A DNA stretch of 64,000 nt from the NCBI RefSeq assembly GCF_000374045.1, contig NZ_KB893337.1:172-64171 (forward strand). Direction: 5' to 3'. Below are positions 27,736 through 37,494 of the stretch, piece after piece. The notes under the pieces were generated by a model that was given only the letters and a program-made list of their open reading frames with translations, had not been told where the DNA came from and made no database searches. Every line of letters starts with the position of its first letter. Positions within the stretch are counted from its first letter, which is position 1. The DNA comes from Segetibacter koreensis DSM 18137 (lineage in GTDB: Bacteria > Bacteroidota > Bacteroidia > Chitinophagales > Chitinophagaceae). A program made the translations under genes and the position numbers.

Positions 27736-28254
27736 TTATAAAGATAAGCTCCACCCAACTTTTACATTAAGACTGTTTGAAAAACCACTTGCATTTACAT
27801 TCTTCCAGCCGTCATAGTAGAGGCATGCTTCCAGCCCAAGCAATTTTGCACCTACACCAATGCCTCGCGTAAAACGAGATTCATTAAAAGTTTTATTTTT
27901 TACAGTTGCCCGTCCTAGATCCGCATTTATAAATATTAGCTTTCTCAGAAGAAATTGCTTTAACCCTATTTTTACGGGAGTGTATTTTAATGTACCAGAA
28001 TGAACATCTGATTGTGTTTTAAACTCTGAAAATCCTGCTGTTGCTACTACAAACGTTTTTCCCATACCTATGCCTCCAAACACTTCTCCACCCACACCTA
28101 ATTGATAAGCCTGGTTAAAACTCCCTTTTGGTTTAGCATACAGCAAGTTTCCCCCTAACGTTATGCCTGGCTTTGGCAACTGGGCATGAACAGTTGTTGT
28201 CATTAAAAAAATAGCAAGGCAGCTAAGCGCTATATTAATAATCTGCTTGTGCAT
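27736..28254 (-). CDS. Outer-membrane beta-barrel family protein
   Basis: This 172-residue protein is read from the ATG at 28254, which gives a good signal peptide (MHKQIINIALSCLAIFLM, cleavage after TTTVHA). The frame is open further upstream, but those extra residues would bury the signal peptide. The mature part has a glycine-rich opening (PGITLGGNLLYAKPKGSFN) and alternating strands ending NSLNVKVGWSLSL, a terminal strand typical of outer-membrane barrels. Function unknown. It is divergent from the Rrf2 regulator with 86 bases between start codons. Confidence 0.72.
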   Translation of the reverse strand: MHKQIINIALSCLAIFLMTTTVHAQLPKPGITLGGNLLYAKPKGSFNQAYQLGVGGEVFGGIGMGKTFVVATAGFSEFKTQSDVHSGTLKYTPVKIGLKQFLLRKLIFINADLGRATVKNKTFNESRFTRGIGVGAKLLGLEACLYYDGWKNVNASGFSNSLNVKVGWSLSL

Positions 28255-28340
28255 AAAAGTCTTTTTAAAAATTGAAAATATTAATTCTCCGGTTATCCGA
28301 ATCATTATTAACGGTAATTTTAAATTTTAAAACTTTGTTT

Positions 28341-28772
28341 ATGCTTTCAATGAAAACACAATATGCCTTTAAAGCTCTAATGTACATGGCACAGCAAGAT
28401 AGACAAAGGCCTATATTAATCGCAGAAATTGCAGAGCAAAAAACCATTCCACTAAAGTTTCTTGAAAATATTTTATTGCAATTAAAAAAAGCTGCTATAC
28501 TTGACAGTAAAAAAGGCAAAGGTGGTGGGTACCTCTTCGCAAAAAACCCTGCTGATATTACATTGGCTACCGTTATGCGTCTTATCGATGGGCCCATTTC
28601 TTTGTTGCCTTGCGTAAGTCTTCACTTTTATACGAAATGTAAAAATTGCGATGAAAACTTTTGTGGACTTAACAAGGTCATGCTGCAGGTCAGGGATGCA
28701 TCTTTGGAAATTCTTGAAAATAAAACAGTGGCAGATATTGCTGGCACAAGCAACGAATCACTGGATATTTGA
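28341..28772 (+). CDS. Rrf2 family transcriptional regulator
   Basis: This is a 143-residue protein from ATG 28341 (MLSMKTQYAFKALMYMA), the usual Rrf2 start; the longer frame from 28272 is not needed. The winged-helix part contains ILIAEIAEQKTIPLKFLENI and GGGYLFAKNPADITLATVMR. Four cysteines (Cys91, Cys100, Cys103, Cys108) fall where other Rrf2 proteins bind an Fe-S cluster, so it may sense iron-sulphur or redox state (inference). It is divergent from one barrel gene and followed 21 bases later by another, which are possible targets. Confidence 0.9.
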   Translation: MLSMKTQYAFKALMYMAQQDRQRPILIAEIAEQKTIPLKFLENILLQLKKAAILDSKKGKGGGYLFAKNPADITLATVMRLIDGPISLLPCVSLHFYTKCKNCDENFCGLNKVMLQVRDASLEILENKTVADIAGTSNESLDI

Positions 28773-28793
28773 TTCTTAGTTTAAAAAAATCCA

Positions 28794-29522
28794 ATGATGG
28801 CTTTTAAAAAATTGATGTGTTTTTTTACTTTACTATTTTCCTTGCCTGCATTAGCTCAAACAATCGAAAAAAAAAATGAAATAAAACTTAATTTTTCTTC
28901 TGTAGCCTTTAAAGGTTTTAATGTGCAATATGAAAGGCAGGTAGCTGAAAAAATAACGGTGGCATTAAGCTATGGCATGGTTCCAAATTCTTCAATTCCT
29001 TATAAATCTTATATAGAGAAGCAAATATTTATTCCTGATGTAAATATTGGAGATTTTAGTTTAGGCACCCATATTTTTACCCCTGAAGCAAGATACTATT
29101 TTGGCGAAAAAGGAGCGTTTCACGGTTTTTACCTGGCGCCGTATGCAAGAATCGGCAATTATAAAATTAAGGGACCAATTGCTTATTCAAATAATGGCAG
29201 AAAAGATTATGCGCAATTTGCGGGTAGGCTGACAACAATAACAGGTGGAATAATGGCTGGCAGCAGCTGGCAATTATCTGAAAAGTTTTACATCGATTGG
29301 TGGATTGCAGGTGTAAGTTTTGGTGGAGAGAGCGGTAGATTGACTAACACATCTCACTTATCAGAAAGCGACCAGGCATCTCTTAAGAGAAAGATAGAAA
29401 GTATCTCTCTATCGTATACAAAACTCACCTCGGATGTAAATAGCAATGGTGCAATAGTTAACACTTCAGGCAGTATAGTGGGATTAAGAGGATTAGGAAT
29501 AAATCTCGGAATAAGGTTTTAG
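28794..29522 (+). CDS. DUF3575-like outer-membrane beta-barrel protein
   Basis: This 242-residue protein has a signal peptide (residues 1-22, ending LPALA-Q). The mature chain is a likely barrel: NEIKLNFSSVAFKGFNVQYERQ, then FTPEARYYFGEKGAFHGFYLAPYARIG, ending GLGINLGIRF. The KGF..QYER element and the following strands resemble DUF3575 proteins of Bacteroidota. ATG codons at 28794 and 28797 are both possible starts. The gene lies 21 bases after the Rrf2 regulator, suggesting one transcript. Confidence 0.75.
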   Translation: MMAFKKLMCFFTLLFSLPALAQTIEKKNEIKLNFSSVAFKGFNVQYERQVAEKITVALSYGMVPNSSIPYKSYIEKQIFIPDVNIGDFSLGTHIFTPEARYYFGEKGAFHGFYLAPYARIGNYKIKGPIAYSNNGRKDYAQFAGRLTTITGGIMAGSSWQLSEKFYIDWWIAGVSFGGESGRLTNTSHLSESDQASLKRKIESISLSYTKLTSDVNSNGAIVNTSGSIVGLRGLGINLGIRF

Positions 29523-29609
29523 AAGGCAATTTTCCTTAATTAAAATCACAACGGTTATCTCTTAAATATTCCTTCACTTTTTTTGTTTCAGTCTTTATCT
29601 GTTGTCTTT

Positions 29610-29640
29610 TTGCCTTACAGATCAATTTCTGCACCTTTGC
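29610..29640 (+). promoter_or_regulatory. Candidate kdsA promoter (-33 TTTG, -7 CACCTTTG)
   Basis: TTTG (29610-29613) and CACCTTTG (29633-29640) are separated by 19 bases, the spacing of Bacteroidota promoters; the -7 box has one mismatch to TAnnTTTG. The kdsA ATG is 24 bases downstream. Confidence 0.5.
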
Positions 29641-29664
29641 CTTTCACTATAAAAAATTACAAGT

Positions 29665-30486
29665 ATGCAGTTTTTACAGGAGTTATTCAAAAACCAGTCT
29701 TACGACCCGCAAAACTTTTTCTTAATAGCAGGACCATGTGTAGTAGAAAGTGAAGATTTGGTAATGCAGGTTGCAAATGACGTGTACTCTATTTGCAAAA
29801 AGCTGCATATTCCCTATGTTTTTAAAGCCTCTTACAGAAAGGCCAATCGTTCAAGCGCAAATTCATTTACAGGCATAGGTGATGAAACTGCAATGAAAAT
29901 TGTAAAAAAAGTCGGTGAACATTTTGGTCTGCCAACGACATCAGATATCCATGCTCATGAAGAAGCTGCACAGGCAGCTAAATATATAGACATTTTACAA
30001 ATACCCGCTTTTTTATGCAGGCAGACAGATTTACTGGTTGCAGCGGCAGAAACGGGCAAAATAGTAAATGTGAAAAAAGGACAATTCGTAAGCGGTGAGG
30101 CAATGAAATTTGCTGTAGATAAAATACGAAAAGCTGGCAATGAAAAAGTAATGCTGACAGAAAGAGGCAATACTTTTGGCTACCAGGACCTGGTTGTTGA
30201 TTACAGAAATATACCTATAATGCAAAACAATAATGTGCCTGTTATAATGGACTGCACTCATAGTTTGCAGCAACCTAACCAGGTAAGTGGTGTAACGGGT
30301 GGAAATCCACAGTTAATAGCGACCATAGCCAAAGCTGCAATAGCTGTCGGCGCAAATGGATTATTTATAGAAACACATCCAAATCCATCAATAGCTAAAA
30401 GCGATGGAGCTAACATGCTTCATTTAAGCAAGCTGGAAGATTTGCTGGTGCAGTTAATTAAAATAAGAAAGGCAGTAGTGAGCTGA
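29665..30486 (+). CDS. kdsA: 3-deoxy-8-phosphooctulonate synthase KdsA
   Basis: This 273-residue protein matches KdsA in length. Motifs include FFLIAGPCVVESEDL, FKASYRKANRSS, TSDIHAHEEAAQAAKYIDILQ with IPAFLCRQTDLL, NVKKGQFV and MLTERGNTFGYQDLVVD. It condenses phosphoenolpyruvate with arabinose 5-phosphate to make Kdo 8-phosphate for lipopolysaccharide inner core. No other LPS gene is adjacent. The next genes run on the opposite strand. Confidence 0.96.
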   Translation: MQFLQELFKNQSYDPQNFFLIAGPCVVESEDLVMQVANDVYSICKKLHIPYVFKASYRKANRSSANSFTGIGDETAMKIVKKVGEHFGLPTTSDIHAHEEAAQAAKYIDILQIPAFLCRQTDLLVAAAETGKIVNVKKGQFVSGEAMKFAVDKIRKAGNEKVMLTERGNTFGYQDLVVDYRNIPIMQNNNVPVIMDCTHSLQQPNQVSGVTGGNPQLIATIAKAAIAVGANGLFIETHPNPSIAKSDGANMLHLSKLEDLLVQLIKIRKAVVS

Positions 30487-30590
30487 GTAAAAGAGATTGG
30501 GAGTTCTCGGTCACACGTTACTGGTTTCAGCAAAGCTTATATCATTTCACTTTGTAGTGGGCATCTTGCAACTTGTAAGCCGCCTGTCAC

Positions 30591-31586
30591 TTATTTATTA
30601 TAGACAAGCATCCCATCTTTTGCTGTTATTTCACTAGGCAAAAAACCAAATTCTTTTTTGAAAGTAGTTGCAAAATGACTAAGATTTGAGTACCCTACCA
30701 TTTGCCCTACTTCTTTAATTGTATATTCACCAAGCGCTAATAAAGATTTAGCTTTAAGCATGCGGTTTTTCTGAAAGTATTTATAAACAGGTAAACCATA
30801 TAGCGCCTTAAAATCTTTTTTCAATTTAGTAGAGCTCATTGCCGATATACGTGCCAACTCTTCTATCGTAGGAGCATTAATGGAAAAATTTTTCACCAGA
30901 AGTGCTTCTACCTTCATTAACCGCAAGGTTTCATCATCATTTCGTTTAACTTTCTTACCGCGTACGTCTCTTCTGGTGTGAAGCTTTACAATATATTTTT
31001 CAAGTAATAATAATACCCTGTTTTGTATATAGTTTAATCTTAACGGCTGATCAAGGTCATCTTTCCAAAGGTCGTCCAGCATCACGCGGTATTCAGTAGC
31101 TATAGGTTCAAGCTTCTCACTTTTCATTTCTAAGGGAAAGTGTTGATTTATGATAACGTCAAAAGCGTCTTTACTAAGCAAAGATGAAAGATGACTTGTA
31201 TTAAAAAAGAACTTTACCGATCGCAATCTTTTAACCGCCGGAAACACAAAGCTTTCCTGTACCAGTGTATGACTAAGCTTAACAAAAGATTGAAACTCAT
31301 CGTTATTCCTCTTGCTTTTTATTGAAACGTCTGTTTCATCTGCAGCTTCTTCATTAAATTGAAGAGTGAAATAATGCTTATCGCCTTCTGGGCGTTCTAT
31401 AATTAAATTTTCTTTTAAACAGGTATCAGAGACTATAATGGTAATACCTGAGGGAAGTTTTGCAGCCCAGAAGTAACCTCTTCCGTAAGTTGAATTTACG
31501 GTAAACTGCAAGTTTGCAGGCTTAGCTTTAAAGTTATTTGCAATAATATGTAATAGGTCAGTAAAATCAGGCTTTTCTAATTGCAT
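30591..31586 (-). CDS. AraC family transcriptional regulator, copy 1
   Basis: This 331-residue protein has a C-terminal AraC-type double helix-turn-helix (about residues 235-325): IEELARISAMSSTKLKKDF, then YTIKEVGQMVGYSNLSHFATTFKKEFGFLPSE. The N-terminal 230 residues do not match the common cupin ligand domain but share layout with the downstream paralogue (ADN family opening, GFxxxx..L insertion, YRVMLDDLWKDD). The ligand is unknown. It lies 74 bases downstream of its paralogue on the same strand. Confidence 0.9.
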   Translation of the reverse strand: MQLEKPDFTDLLHIIANNFKAKPANLQFTVNSTYGRGYFWAAKLPSGITIIVSDTCLKENLIIERPEGDKHYFTLQFNEEAADETDVSIKSKRNNDEFQSFVKLSHTLVQESFVFPAVKRLRSVKFFFNTSHLSSLLSKDAFDVIINQHFPLEMKSEKLEPIATEYRVMLDDLWKDDLDQPLRLNYIQNRVLLLLEKYIVKLHTRRDVRGKKVKRNDDETLRLMKVEALLVKNFSINAPTIEELARISAMSSTKLKKDFKALYGLPVYKYFQKNRMLKAKSLLALGEYTIKEVGQMVGYSNLSHFATTFKKEFGFLPSEITAKDGMLVYNK

Positions 31587-31660
31587 ATTGGATCATGATA
31601 TTCGTGTACAGGATACTTATATTGTAAAAATAAAATCTAAAATTTCCAACAGTAATGATT

Positions 31661-32650
31661 TTATCTACCCAAAAGATCACTTGGCAATTGGTCGAAAGCT
31701 TTTTTAAAAGCCTTAGCAAAATTGCTCAAATTACTATATCCCACTTCTACACCTACATCACTTATACTGTATTTTCTGCTCAGTAACATAGCTTTTGCTT
31801 TATTCATTCTATGTTTCTGATGATATTGACCAATAGGGAGTCCATAAATTTCTTTAAAGCTGTTTTTTAGTTTACTTGGACTCATCGCCGCCCTCCTGGC
31901 AAGAGTTTTTATCGACGGAGGATCTGAAGTAAAGTCTTTAACAAGCTCTTTTTCTATCAATTTCAATCTATTAATATCTTCATTACTCAATTTAACGTCA
32001 AAATGCATATCACTCATCTTATAAAAAATTCTTGTAAAGAATCTCTCGAGCAATAACATGATCCTGTTTTGAATTATCAATGTCTCAAAGGAAGGATGTA
32101 CGTCGGTTTGAACTATTTCAGCAAGTATTCGCTTGTATTCCATATCCATTGGTTCATAGTTAAAAGCACTCATTTTTAAACTGAGATACTTCTTTATCAT
32201 ATCACCAACGCTTTCTACTTCCAAAAATTGTTCAAGCCATTCTCTGCTAAACAAAATATTTACCCCTTTCACCCTTGTACCTTTCTTACTAAAAAACATC
32301 CAGTCAAATTTAGTACTGCCTAAAAAAACAGCGGTGCGAATAGGGCTTAATTCTACAGAGGGTTGCGCTCCGTTTTCTGCAGGTTCAGAATCCGGAATAA
32401 TAACTTCATCAAACCGAAGTGTGTAAAAATCTTTATTAATTTTTGTTCTGTTAAGTAAAAGGTCTTGTTTGACCGTATAGTCCGAAACAATTCCCTGGAG
32501 ATTATTAGGCAGCTCTATTAGTTTCATAAAGCCTTCTCCAATATCTGGAGGTAAATACAAAGTGTTATTTTCTAGTTTGCCTTTAAAAACACTGGCAAAA
32601 TAACGTAGCATTTCCTCGTAATCTGTATGATTAAATTCTATTTTTATCAC
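31661..32650 (-). CDS. AraC family transcriptional regulator, copy 2
   Basis: This 329-residue protein is paralogous to the adjacent copy 1. The C-terminal AraC HTH has IKTLARRAAMSPSKLKNSF and YSISDVGVEVGYSNLSNFAKAFKKAFDQLPSD. The N-terminal regulatory domain has the same length and several shared motifs (KMSDMH..VKLSNEDINRLKLIEKELV against the equivalent segment of copy 1). The tandem arrangement points to a local duplication. A PspC gene lies 31 bases upstream on the same strand, so all three may form one transcript. Confidence 0.9.
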   Translation of the reverse strand: MIKIEFNHTDYEEMLRYFASVFKGKLENNTLYLPPDIGEGFMKLIELPNNLQGIVSDYTVKQDLLLNRTKINKDFYTLRFDEVIIPDSEPAENGAQPSVELSPIRTAVFLGSTKFDWMFFSKKGTRVKGVNILFSREWLEQFLEVESVGDMIKKYLSLKMSAFNYEPMDMEYKRILAEIVQTDVHPSFETLIIQNRIMLLLERFFTRIFYKMSDMHFDVKLSNEDINRLKLIEKELVKDFTSDPPSIKTLARRAAMSPSKLKNSFKEIYGLPIGQYHQKHRMNKAKAMLLSRKYSISDVGVEVGYSNLSNFAKAFKKAFDQLPSDLLGR

Positions 32651-32681
32651 TGGCTTTTACAATTTTAGCATCTTTACTTTT

Positions 32682-32903
32682 CTATAAATAGCGCAAAGGA
32701 TTTCTTTTTGCTGAATAAATATAGTTTTTGATGTTAATCCAAAAAGCCAAAACCATATATATGATTAATGGAGAACCGAAAGTAAGAAAAGATATATAAA
32801 TGAACCATGTCCGTATTCTGCTGCTGGCTATACCCATTTTTTCACCTATTGCCGTGCAAACCCCAAATGCCTGTAGCTCTATTATTTCGCGTATACTTTT
32901 CAT
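32682..32903 (-). CDS. PspC domain membrane protein
   Basis: This 73-residue protein carries the short PspC layout: an N-terminal helix (GVCTAIGEKMGIASSRIRTWFIY) followed by one or two membrane helices (ISFLTFGSPLIIYMVLAFWINI). PspC proteins act in envelope-stress sensing in other phyla; stand-alone short versions like this are common in Bacteroidota and uncharacterised. It lies just upstream of the AraC pair. Confidence 0.82.
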   Translation of the reverse strand: MKSIREIIELQAFGVCTAIGEKMGIASSRIRTWFIYISFLTFGSPLIIYMVLAFWINIKNYIYSAKRNPLRYL

Positions 32904-32992
32904 AACACCGATTTTCTATAGTTTTTAATATCTAAATTGGAGTTGTTAACGCAATTTAAGTAAATAAATAATCTGATAATCATAATTCTGAT

Positions 32993-33023
32993 TTTCAATA
33001 AGAATAGTTTTGATGTAATTTTG
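32993..33023 (+). promoter_or_regulatory. Candidate aconitase promoter
   Basis: TAATTTTG (33016-33023) matches TAnnTTTG exactly. A TTTC at 32993-32996, one mismatch from TTTG, sits 19 bases upstream. The ATG is 36 bases downstream of the -7 box. Confidence 0.5.
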
Positions 33024-33058
33024 CTAAACTTTTTTTTAACACGTAAATCATCCTGTAT

Positions 33059-35338
33059 ATGCCATTTGACATAGAAATGATAAGAAGAGTCTACGAAGAA
33101 CTGCCAGGCAAAGTTGAAGCAGCCCGTAAGGAAGTAGGCAGGCCACTAACTTTAGCAGAAAAAATATTATTTGCTCACCTGCACACTGATATGCCGCTTC
33201 GCAATTTTGAACGTGGTAAGGACTATGTAGATTTTGCACCTGACCGCGTAGCGATGCAGGATGCAACAGCTCAAATGGCGCTGCTCCAGTTCATGCAGGC
33301 TGGTCGTCCGCAGGTTGCAGTACCCAGTACTGTTCACTGCGATCATCTTATACAAGCAAAGTCCGGGGCAGCAGAAGATTTAGTAACAGCCATGAATACA
33401 AACAGGGAAGTGTACGATTTTCTTGCTTCTGTATGTAATAAATATGGCCTTGGTTTCTGGAAACCGGGTGCAGGCATTATACACCAGGTTGTTTTGGAAA
33501 ACTACGCGTTTCCCGGGGGCATGATGATAGGTACCGATAGTCATACTCCTAACGCGGGTGGGCTTGGAATGGTTGCCATTGGCGTAGGTGGCGCGGATGC
33601 GAGCGACGTTATGGCCGGGCTTGCATGGGAACTGAAATGGCCTAAACTTATTGGTATCAAACTTACCGGAAAATTAAGCGGCTGGACTGCACCTAAAGAT
33701 ATTATTTTGAAAGTTGCAGGTATTCTTACTGTAAAAGGTGGAACCGGCGCTATTGTGGAATATTTCGGTGAGGGAGCTGACGGAATTAGTGCAACAGGTA
33801 AAGCAACCATTTGTAATATGGGTGCTGAAATTGGCGCTACATGCTCCATTTTTGCTTACGATGAAAAAATGAGCAACTACCTGAAAGTAACAGACAGAAC
33901 TGAAATTGCAGAAATGGCTGATAAAATTACTGATCACCTGCGCCCTGATCCTGAAGTTTATGCTGCTCCAAAAAAATATTATGATGAAGTAATCGAAATA
34001 AATTTGAGTGAATTGGAGCCACACGTAAATGGTCCTTACACTCCTGACCTTGCATGGCCGATCAGTCGTTTTGCTGAAGCAGTAAAATCAAATAACTGGC
34101 CTGAAAAACTGGAAGTGGCATTAATAGGGTCTTGCACCAACAGTTCTTACGAAGATATCAGCCGTTCTGTATCTGTAGCCAGGCAAGCAGTTGAGAAAAA
34201 CTTAAAAGCAAAATCAGAATTTACGATTTCTCCGGGAAGTGAGCTGGTACGTTATACAGTTGAAAGAGATGGGCTGTTGCAATCTTACGATGCAATGGGA
34301 GGAGTTGTAATGGCAAATGCTTGCGGACCTTGTATAGGACAATGGGCACGTCACATTGATGATCCTACCCGCAAAAATTCTATTATCACATCTTTCAATA
34401 GAAATTTTGCGAAGCGTAACGACAGTTTTCCCGGAACCCATGCTTTTGTGGCTTCTCCGGAAATAGTTACTGCCTTTGCGCTTGCAGGAGATCTCACCTT
34501 TAACCCGCTTACCGACACATTATTAAACGAAGATGGCAAACAGGTTATGCTAGATGAACCTACAGGATCTGAATTGCCTCCAAAAGGGTTTGCGGTTGAA
34601 GATGCGGGATACCAGGCTCCTGCAGAAGACCCAAGCAAAGTGGAAGTATTAGTAAGCCCGGACTCTCAACGTCTTCAATTACTAGCTCCATTTCCTCAAT
34701 GGGAGGGTACTGACATTAAGGGTTTGCGCCTATTAATAAAAGTAAGAGGAAAATGTACCACTGACCATATTTCTATGGCTGGCCCCTGGTTAAAGTTTCG
34801 TGGTCACCTTGATAATATCTCAAACAACATGCTTATTGGTGCTCTTAACTTTTTTAACGACAGTGTTGATAAAGTAAAAAACCAGCTTAACGGTGAATAT
34901 GGTCCTGTTCCTGCAACGGCACGAGCATACAAAGCTGCAGGTATCGGAAGCATAGTTGTAGGAGATGAAAACTATGGTGAAGGTTCATCAAGAGAACATG
35001 CGGCAATGGAACCGCGGTTTTTAGGGGTTCGTGCTATTTTGGTAAAATCTTTCGCACGCATCCACGAAACAAATCTTAAAAAACAAGGTATGCTGGCTCT
35101 AACCTTTGTGCATAAAGAAGATTATGATAAAATACTGGAAGATGATGTTATTGATATAGAAGGATTAACTCATTTCGCGCCGGGAACACCTTTGTCAGTG
35201 GTATTGCATCATGCAGATGGTACTACCGAAACTATAAGCGCTAATCATACATACAATGAGCAGCAAATTGAATGGTTTAAGGCAGGCGCTGCATTAAATA
35301 TTATTCGTAAAAAAGCATTGGCCGCCCAACCTGCTTAA
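33059..35338 (+). CDS. acn: Aconitate hydratase
   Basis: This 759-residue enzyme matches the mitochondrial-type (AcnA/Aco2-like) aconitases of Bacteroidota in length. The three [4Fe-4S] ligands are visible: Cys359 (IGSCTNSS) and Cys422/Cys425 ([10 protein letters not shown]). Further motifs are [13 protein letters not shown] and, in the swivel domain, [15 protein letters not shown]. It interconverts citrate and isocitrate in the TCA cycle. It has a candidate promoter and a strong terminator, so it is monocistronic. Confidence 0.97.
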   Translation: MPFDIEMIRRVYEELPGKVEAARKEVGRPLTLAEKILFAHLHTDMPLRNFERGKDYVDFAPDRVAMQDATAQMALLQFMQAGRPQVAVPSTVHCDHLIQAKSGAAEDLVTAMNTNREVYDFLASVCNKYGLGFWKPGAGIIHQVVLENYAFPGGMMIGTDSHTPNAGGLGMVAIGVGGADASDVMAGLAWELKWPKLIGIKLTGKLSGWTAPKDIILKVAGILTVKGGTGAIVEYFGEGADGISATGKATICNMGAEIGATCSIFAYDEKMSNYLKVTDRTEIAEMADKITDHLRPDPEVYAAPKKYYDEVIEINLSELEPHVNGPYTPDLAWPISRFAEAVKSNNWPEKLEVALIGSCTNSSYEDISRSVSVARQAVEKNLKAKSEFTISPGSELVRYTVERDGLLQSYDAMGGVVMANACGPCIGQWARHIDDPTRKNSIITSFNRNFAKRNDSFPGTHAFVASPEIVTAFALAGDLTFNPLTDTLLNEDGKQVMLDEPTGSELPPKGFAVEDAGYQAPAEDPSKVEVLVSPDSQRLQLLAPFPQWEGTDIKGLRLLIKVRGKCTTDHISMAGPWLKFRGHLDNISNNMLIGALNFFNDSVDKVKNQLNGEYGPVPATARAYKAAGIGSIVVGDENYGEGSSREHAAMEPRFLGVRAILVKSFARIHETNLKKQGMLALTFVHKEDYDKILEDDVIDIEGLTHFAPGTPLSVVLHHADGTTETISANHTYNEQQIEWFKAGAALNIIRKKALAAQPA

Positions 35339-35355
35339 TGTTAGCAGTAAAAAGT

Positions 35356-35389
35356 AAAAGGCTGTCTCAAATTTAGAGGCGGCCTTTTT
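35356..35389 (+). terminator. Terminator of the aconitase gene
   Basis: A 13-bp stem (35356-35368 with 35376-35388, a few G-T pairs, 7-base loop) ends in five T residues, 18 bases past the stop. The A-rich left arm could also serve the opposite strand. Confidence 0.85.
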
Positions 35390-35421
35390 AATTACAAAAA
35401 AACAAATGAAAAGACAGTTCA

Positions 35422-35679
35422 TCAATTACTTTTTACCAGAAGATCTTTACACTGCTCCGATATCGCTTTTGATATAGAACTGTTTAAAGCGTATAGTTCA
35501 GAATGTGAACGATTTAAAGTATCGAAATTTACCGCACTGTTTTTTATATAAAAAGGAAGAGCTGGGCCGAATTGCTTCTCTAAATTATTGTCATTTAGCA
35601 GTACGATAATTTTTCCTTCCGGCTGCTTTGCCAGCCCGGCTTTATAGGTTGAACCATGGTAATTAAAATGAATGTACAT
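35422..35679 (-). CDS. Hypothetical protein (85 aa)
   Basis: A small protein read from the ATG at 35679 (MYIHFNYHGSTYKAGLAKQ); the frame extends 8 codons further to 35703. It has a beta-rich N-terminal half (GKIIVLLNDNN) and a helical, Ser/Leu-rich C-terminal half. No membrane segment or motif is visible. I do not recognise it. It lies between convergent aconitase and the reductase gene with no clear operon partner. Coding character is moderate. Confidence 0.5.
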   Translation of the reverse strand: MYIHFNYHGSTYKAGLAKQPEGKIIVLLNDNNLEKQFGPALPFYIKNSAVNFDTLNRSHSELYALNSSISKAISEQCKDLLVKSN

Positions 35680-35843
35680 AGAATATGTTTTAAGGATTAA
35701 CAAATGGAGGAAAAGGGGCGTAAAATTAATTAATTTCTTAATTAATAAAATAATTATATATAAAAATTAATAAATTAATAAAAACCTGTTTTGTGAGAGA
35801 ATAAACTAGTACTAATACCTAGAAAAAGTACGTTAAACAGCAG

Positions 35844-36860
35844 TTACAATGCTAAAATCTCGTCCCAAACTCGTTTATTTACCGGAATCCCTTTCTCAGT
35901 ATTGTTTTTCCTCGTTGCTAAAACCCTTTCACTCGGATACAAAATTTTGTTAAAAGGACTAGCTGGCGCAGAACTATGGTAATCGGCAATAATGCTATCG
36001 ATAACACTTTTTATAGCATTTGAATTATTGAGAGAAGTAAGCCTGATGGCAATGAAAACCTGCGAAACTGCAGATTCTATTTTTTGTTCCGTTATTTGAA
36101 AAGTTGATTTTCCACCTGATAAAACAGTAGCTAAAAGATCGAGAAGCAGTGACAGGCCAGATCCTTTCCAAAAACCAATAGGCAAAGACCTTTGAGTCTC
36201 AAGAACCTTTTGTGCATCCGTTGTTAATTGGCCCATTTCATCGTAGCCACCTGGAACTGGCAACGGCTTTTTTTCCATTGTAAACTTCTCCATTGCTCCA
36301 AATGAGAATTGAGAAATAGCCATATCCAGAACAACAGCCTCATTATCTTTCGGTATAGCTAAAATAAGAGGATTATTTCCGAGGTGGTTATCTTTTGCTC
36401 CCCAGGCAGGCATATTGGCAATGGTGTTTGTCCAGCAAATAAATGCATAACCTTTTTTTGCGGCTTTCCATCCGTATGTCCCGCCACGCATCCAATGATT
36501 TGTATTTGCAAGAGCTACACATCCTATTCCATTTTCATCTGCAAGACGGAGCGCTCTTTCAGTACAAAATACAGCATTTGAAGGGCCAGCGCCCAAATTG
36601 CCGTTCCATTGTTCCAAACCCCCAAATCCTGATACTTTGGTTGGCTCCTGATCTGGTAATACATGCTTATCTGCTACCATTTTTACAAATCGAGCAAACC
36701 TGTTTACTCCGTGAGTGTACACTCCATCGAGACTATTGTCAGCAAAAATGTGGGCACACAATGCAGCCTTAGACACGTCAAAAGAATGTCTAAGCAGAAT
36801 ATTGTGAAAAACACTTTCCATTTCAGCAAAACTTACTCTTACTTCATCTGCAGCAGACAT
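35844..36860 (-). CDS. dlgD: 2,3-diketo-L-gulonate reductase (YiaK/DlgD-like)
   Basis: This 338-residue enzyme of the malate/lactate dehydrogenase-2 superfamily is read from the ATG at 36860 (MSAADEVRVSFAEM); the longer frame overlaps infC. It resembles E. coli YiaK closely across the chain: GVYTHGVNRFARF, VALANTNHWMRGGTYGW, CWTNTIANMPAWGAKD, PIGFWKGSGLSLLLDL. YiaK reduces 2,3-diketo-L-gulonate with NADH in L-ascorbate/lyxose breakdown. No other genes of that pathway are adjacent, so the physiological substrate here is uncertain. Confidence 0.85.
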   Translation of the reverse strand: MSAADEVRVSFAEMESVFHNILLRHSFDVSKAALCAHIFADNSLDGVYTHGVNRFARFVKMVADKHVLPDQEPTKVSGFGGLEQWNGNLGAGPSNAVFCTERALRLADENGIGCVALANTNHWMRGGTYGWKAAKKGYAFICWTNTIANMPAWGAKDNHLGNNPLILAIPKDNEAVVLDMAISQFSFGAMEKFTMEKKPLPVPGGYDEMGQLTTDAQKVLETQRSLPIGFWKGSGLSLLLDLLATVLSGGKSTFQITEQKIESAVSQVFIAIRLTSLNNSNAIKSVIDSIIADYHSSAPASPFNKILYPSERVLATRKNNTEKGIPVNKRVWDEILAL

Positions 36861-36918
36861 AATCGTACAACAAAAAACAGTAGGGAACCTACTGTTTAAT
36901 TTATAATGAAAATAGAAA

Positions 36919-37494
36919 TTATTTATTTTTCTTCTGTCCCTTAGGAGCAAAAATGACTAACATTCTCTTTCCCTCCATTTTGGGCATGCCTTCCAAAACA
37001 CCGATTTCTGATAATCGTTCTGCAAATTTTAAAAGAAGCAATTCTCCGCGATCTTTAAACATAATAGCACGGCCTTTAAACTGCACATATGCTTTCACTT
37101 TGTCGCCTTCTTTTAAAAATTTCTCCGCATGTTTACATTTAAAATCAAAATCATGTTCATCGGTACTTGGGGTAAAACGAATTTCTTTTACCTCGCTTTG
37201 TTTTGAGTTAGCTTTCATCTCCTTTTCCTTACGCTTCTTCTCGTACAAAAACTTTTTGTAGTCAATAATGCGACAGACAGGTGGAGCTGCGTTTGGTGAA
37301 ATCTCAACAAGATCAAGACCTTGTGCTTCGGCCATTGCCAAAGCCTGCTCAGTAGGATATACTCCTGGTTCTATTCCCTCTCCTACCAATCTTACTTCAG
37401 GAATACGAATCATCCTGTTGGTCCTGTGTTCCTGTTGTTGTTCTTTTCGAAAATTCGGGTTTCTTCCCCTAAAAAAACCTGGGTTTACTGCCAT
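36919..37494 (-). CDS. infC: Translation initiation factor IF-3
   Basis: This 191-residue protein has the IF-3 N-terminal motif (NRMIRIPEVRLVGEGIEPGVY) and the C-terminal half (VKEIRFTPSTDEHDFDFK, FKGRAIMFKDRGELLL). IF-3 binds the 30S subunit and proofreads start codons. The start here is an ordinary ATG (MAVNPGFFRG), not the rare ATT used in E. coli. It lies 351 bases downstream of thrS on the same strand. The usual downstream genes rpmI and rplT are absent; a diketogulonate reductase follows instead. Confidence 0.96.
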   Translation of the reverse strand: MAVNPGFFRGRNPNFRKEQQQEHRTNRMIRIPEVRLVGEGIEPGVYPTEQALAMAEAQGLDLVEISPNAAPPVCRIIDYKKFLYEKKRKEKEMKANSKQSEVKEIRFTPSTDEHDFDFKCKHAEKFLKEGDKVKAYVQFKGRAIMFKDRGELLLLKFAERLSEIGVLEGMPKMEGKRMLVIFAPKGQKKNK

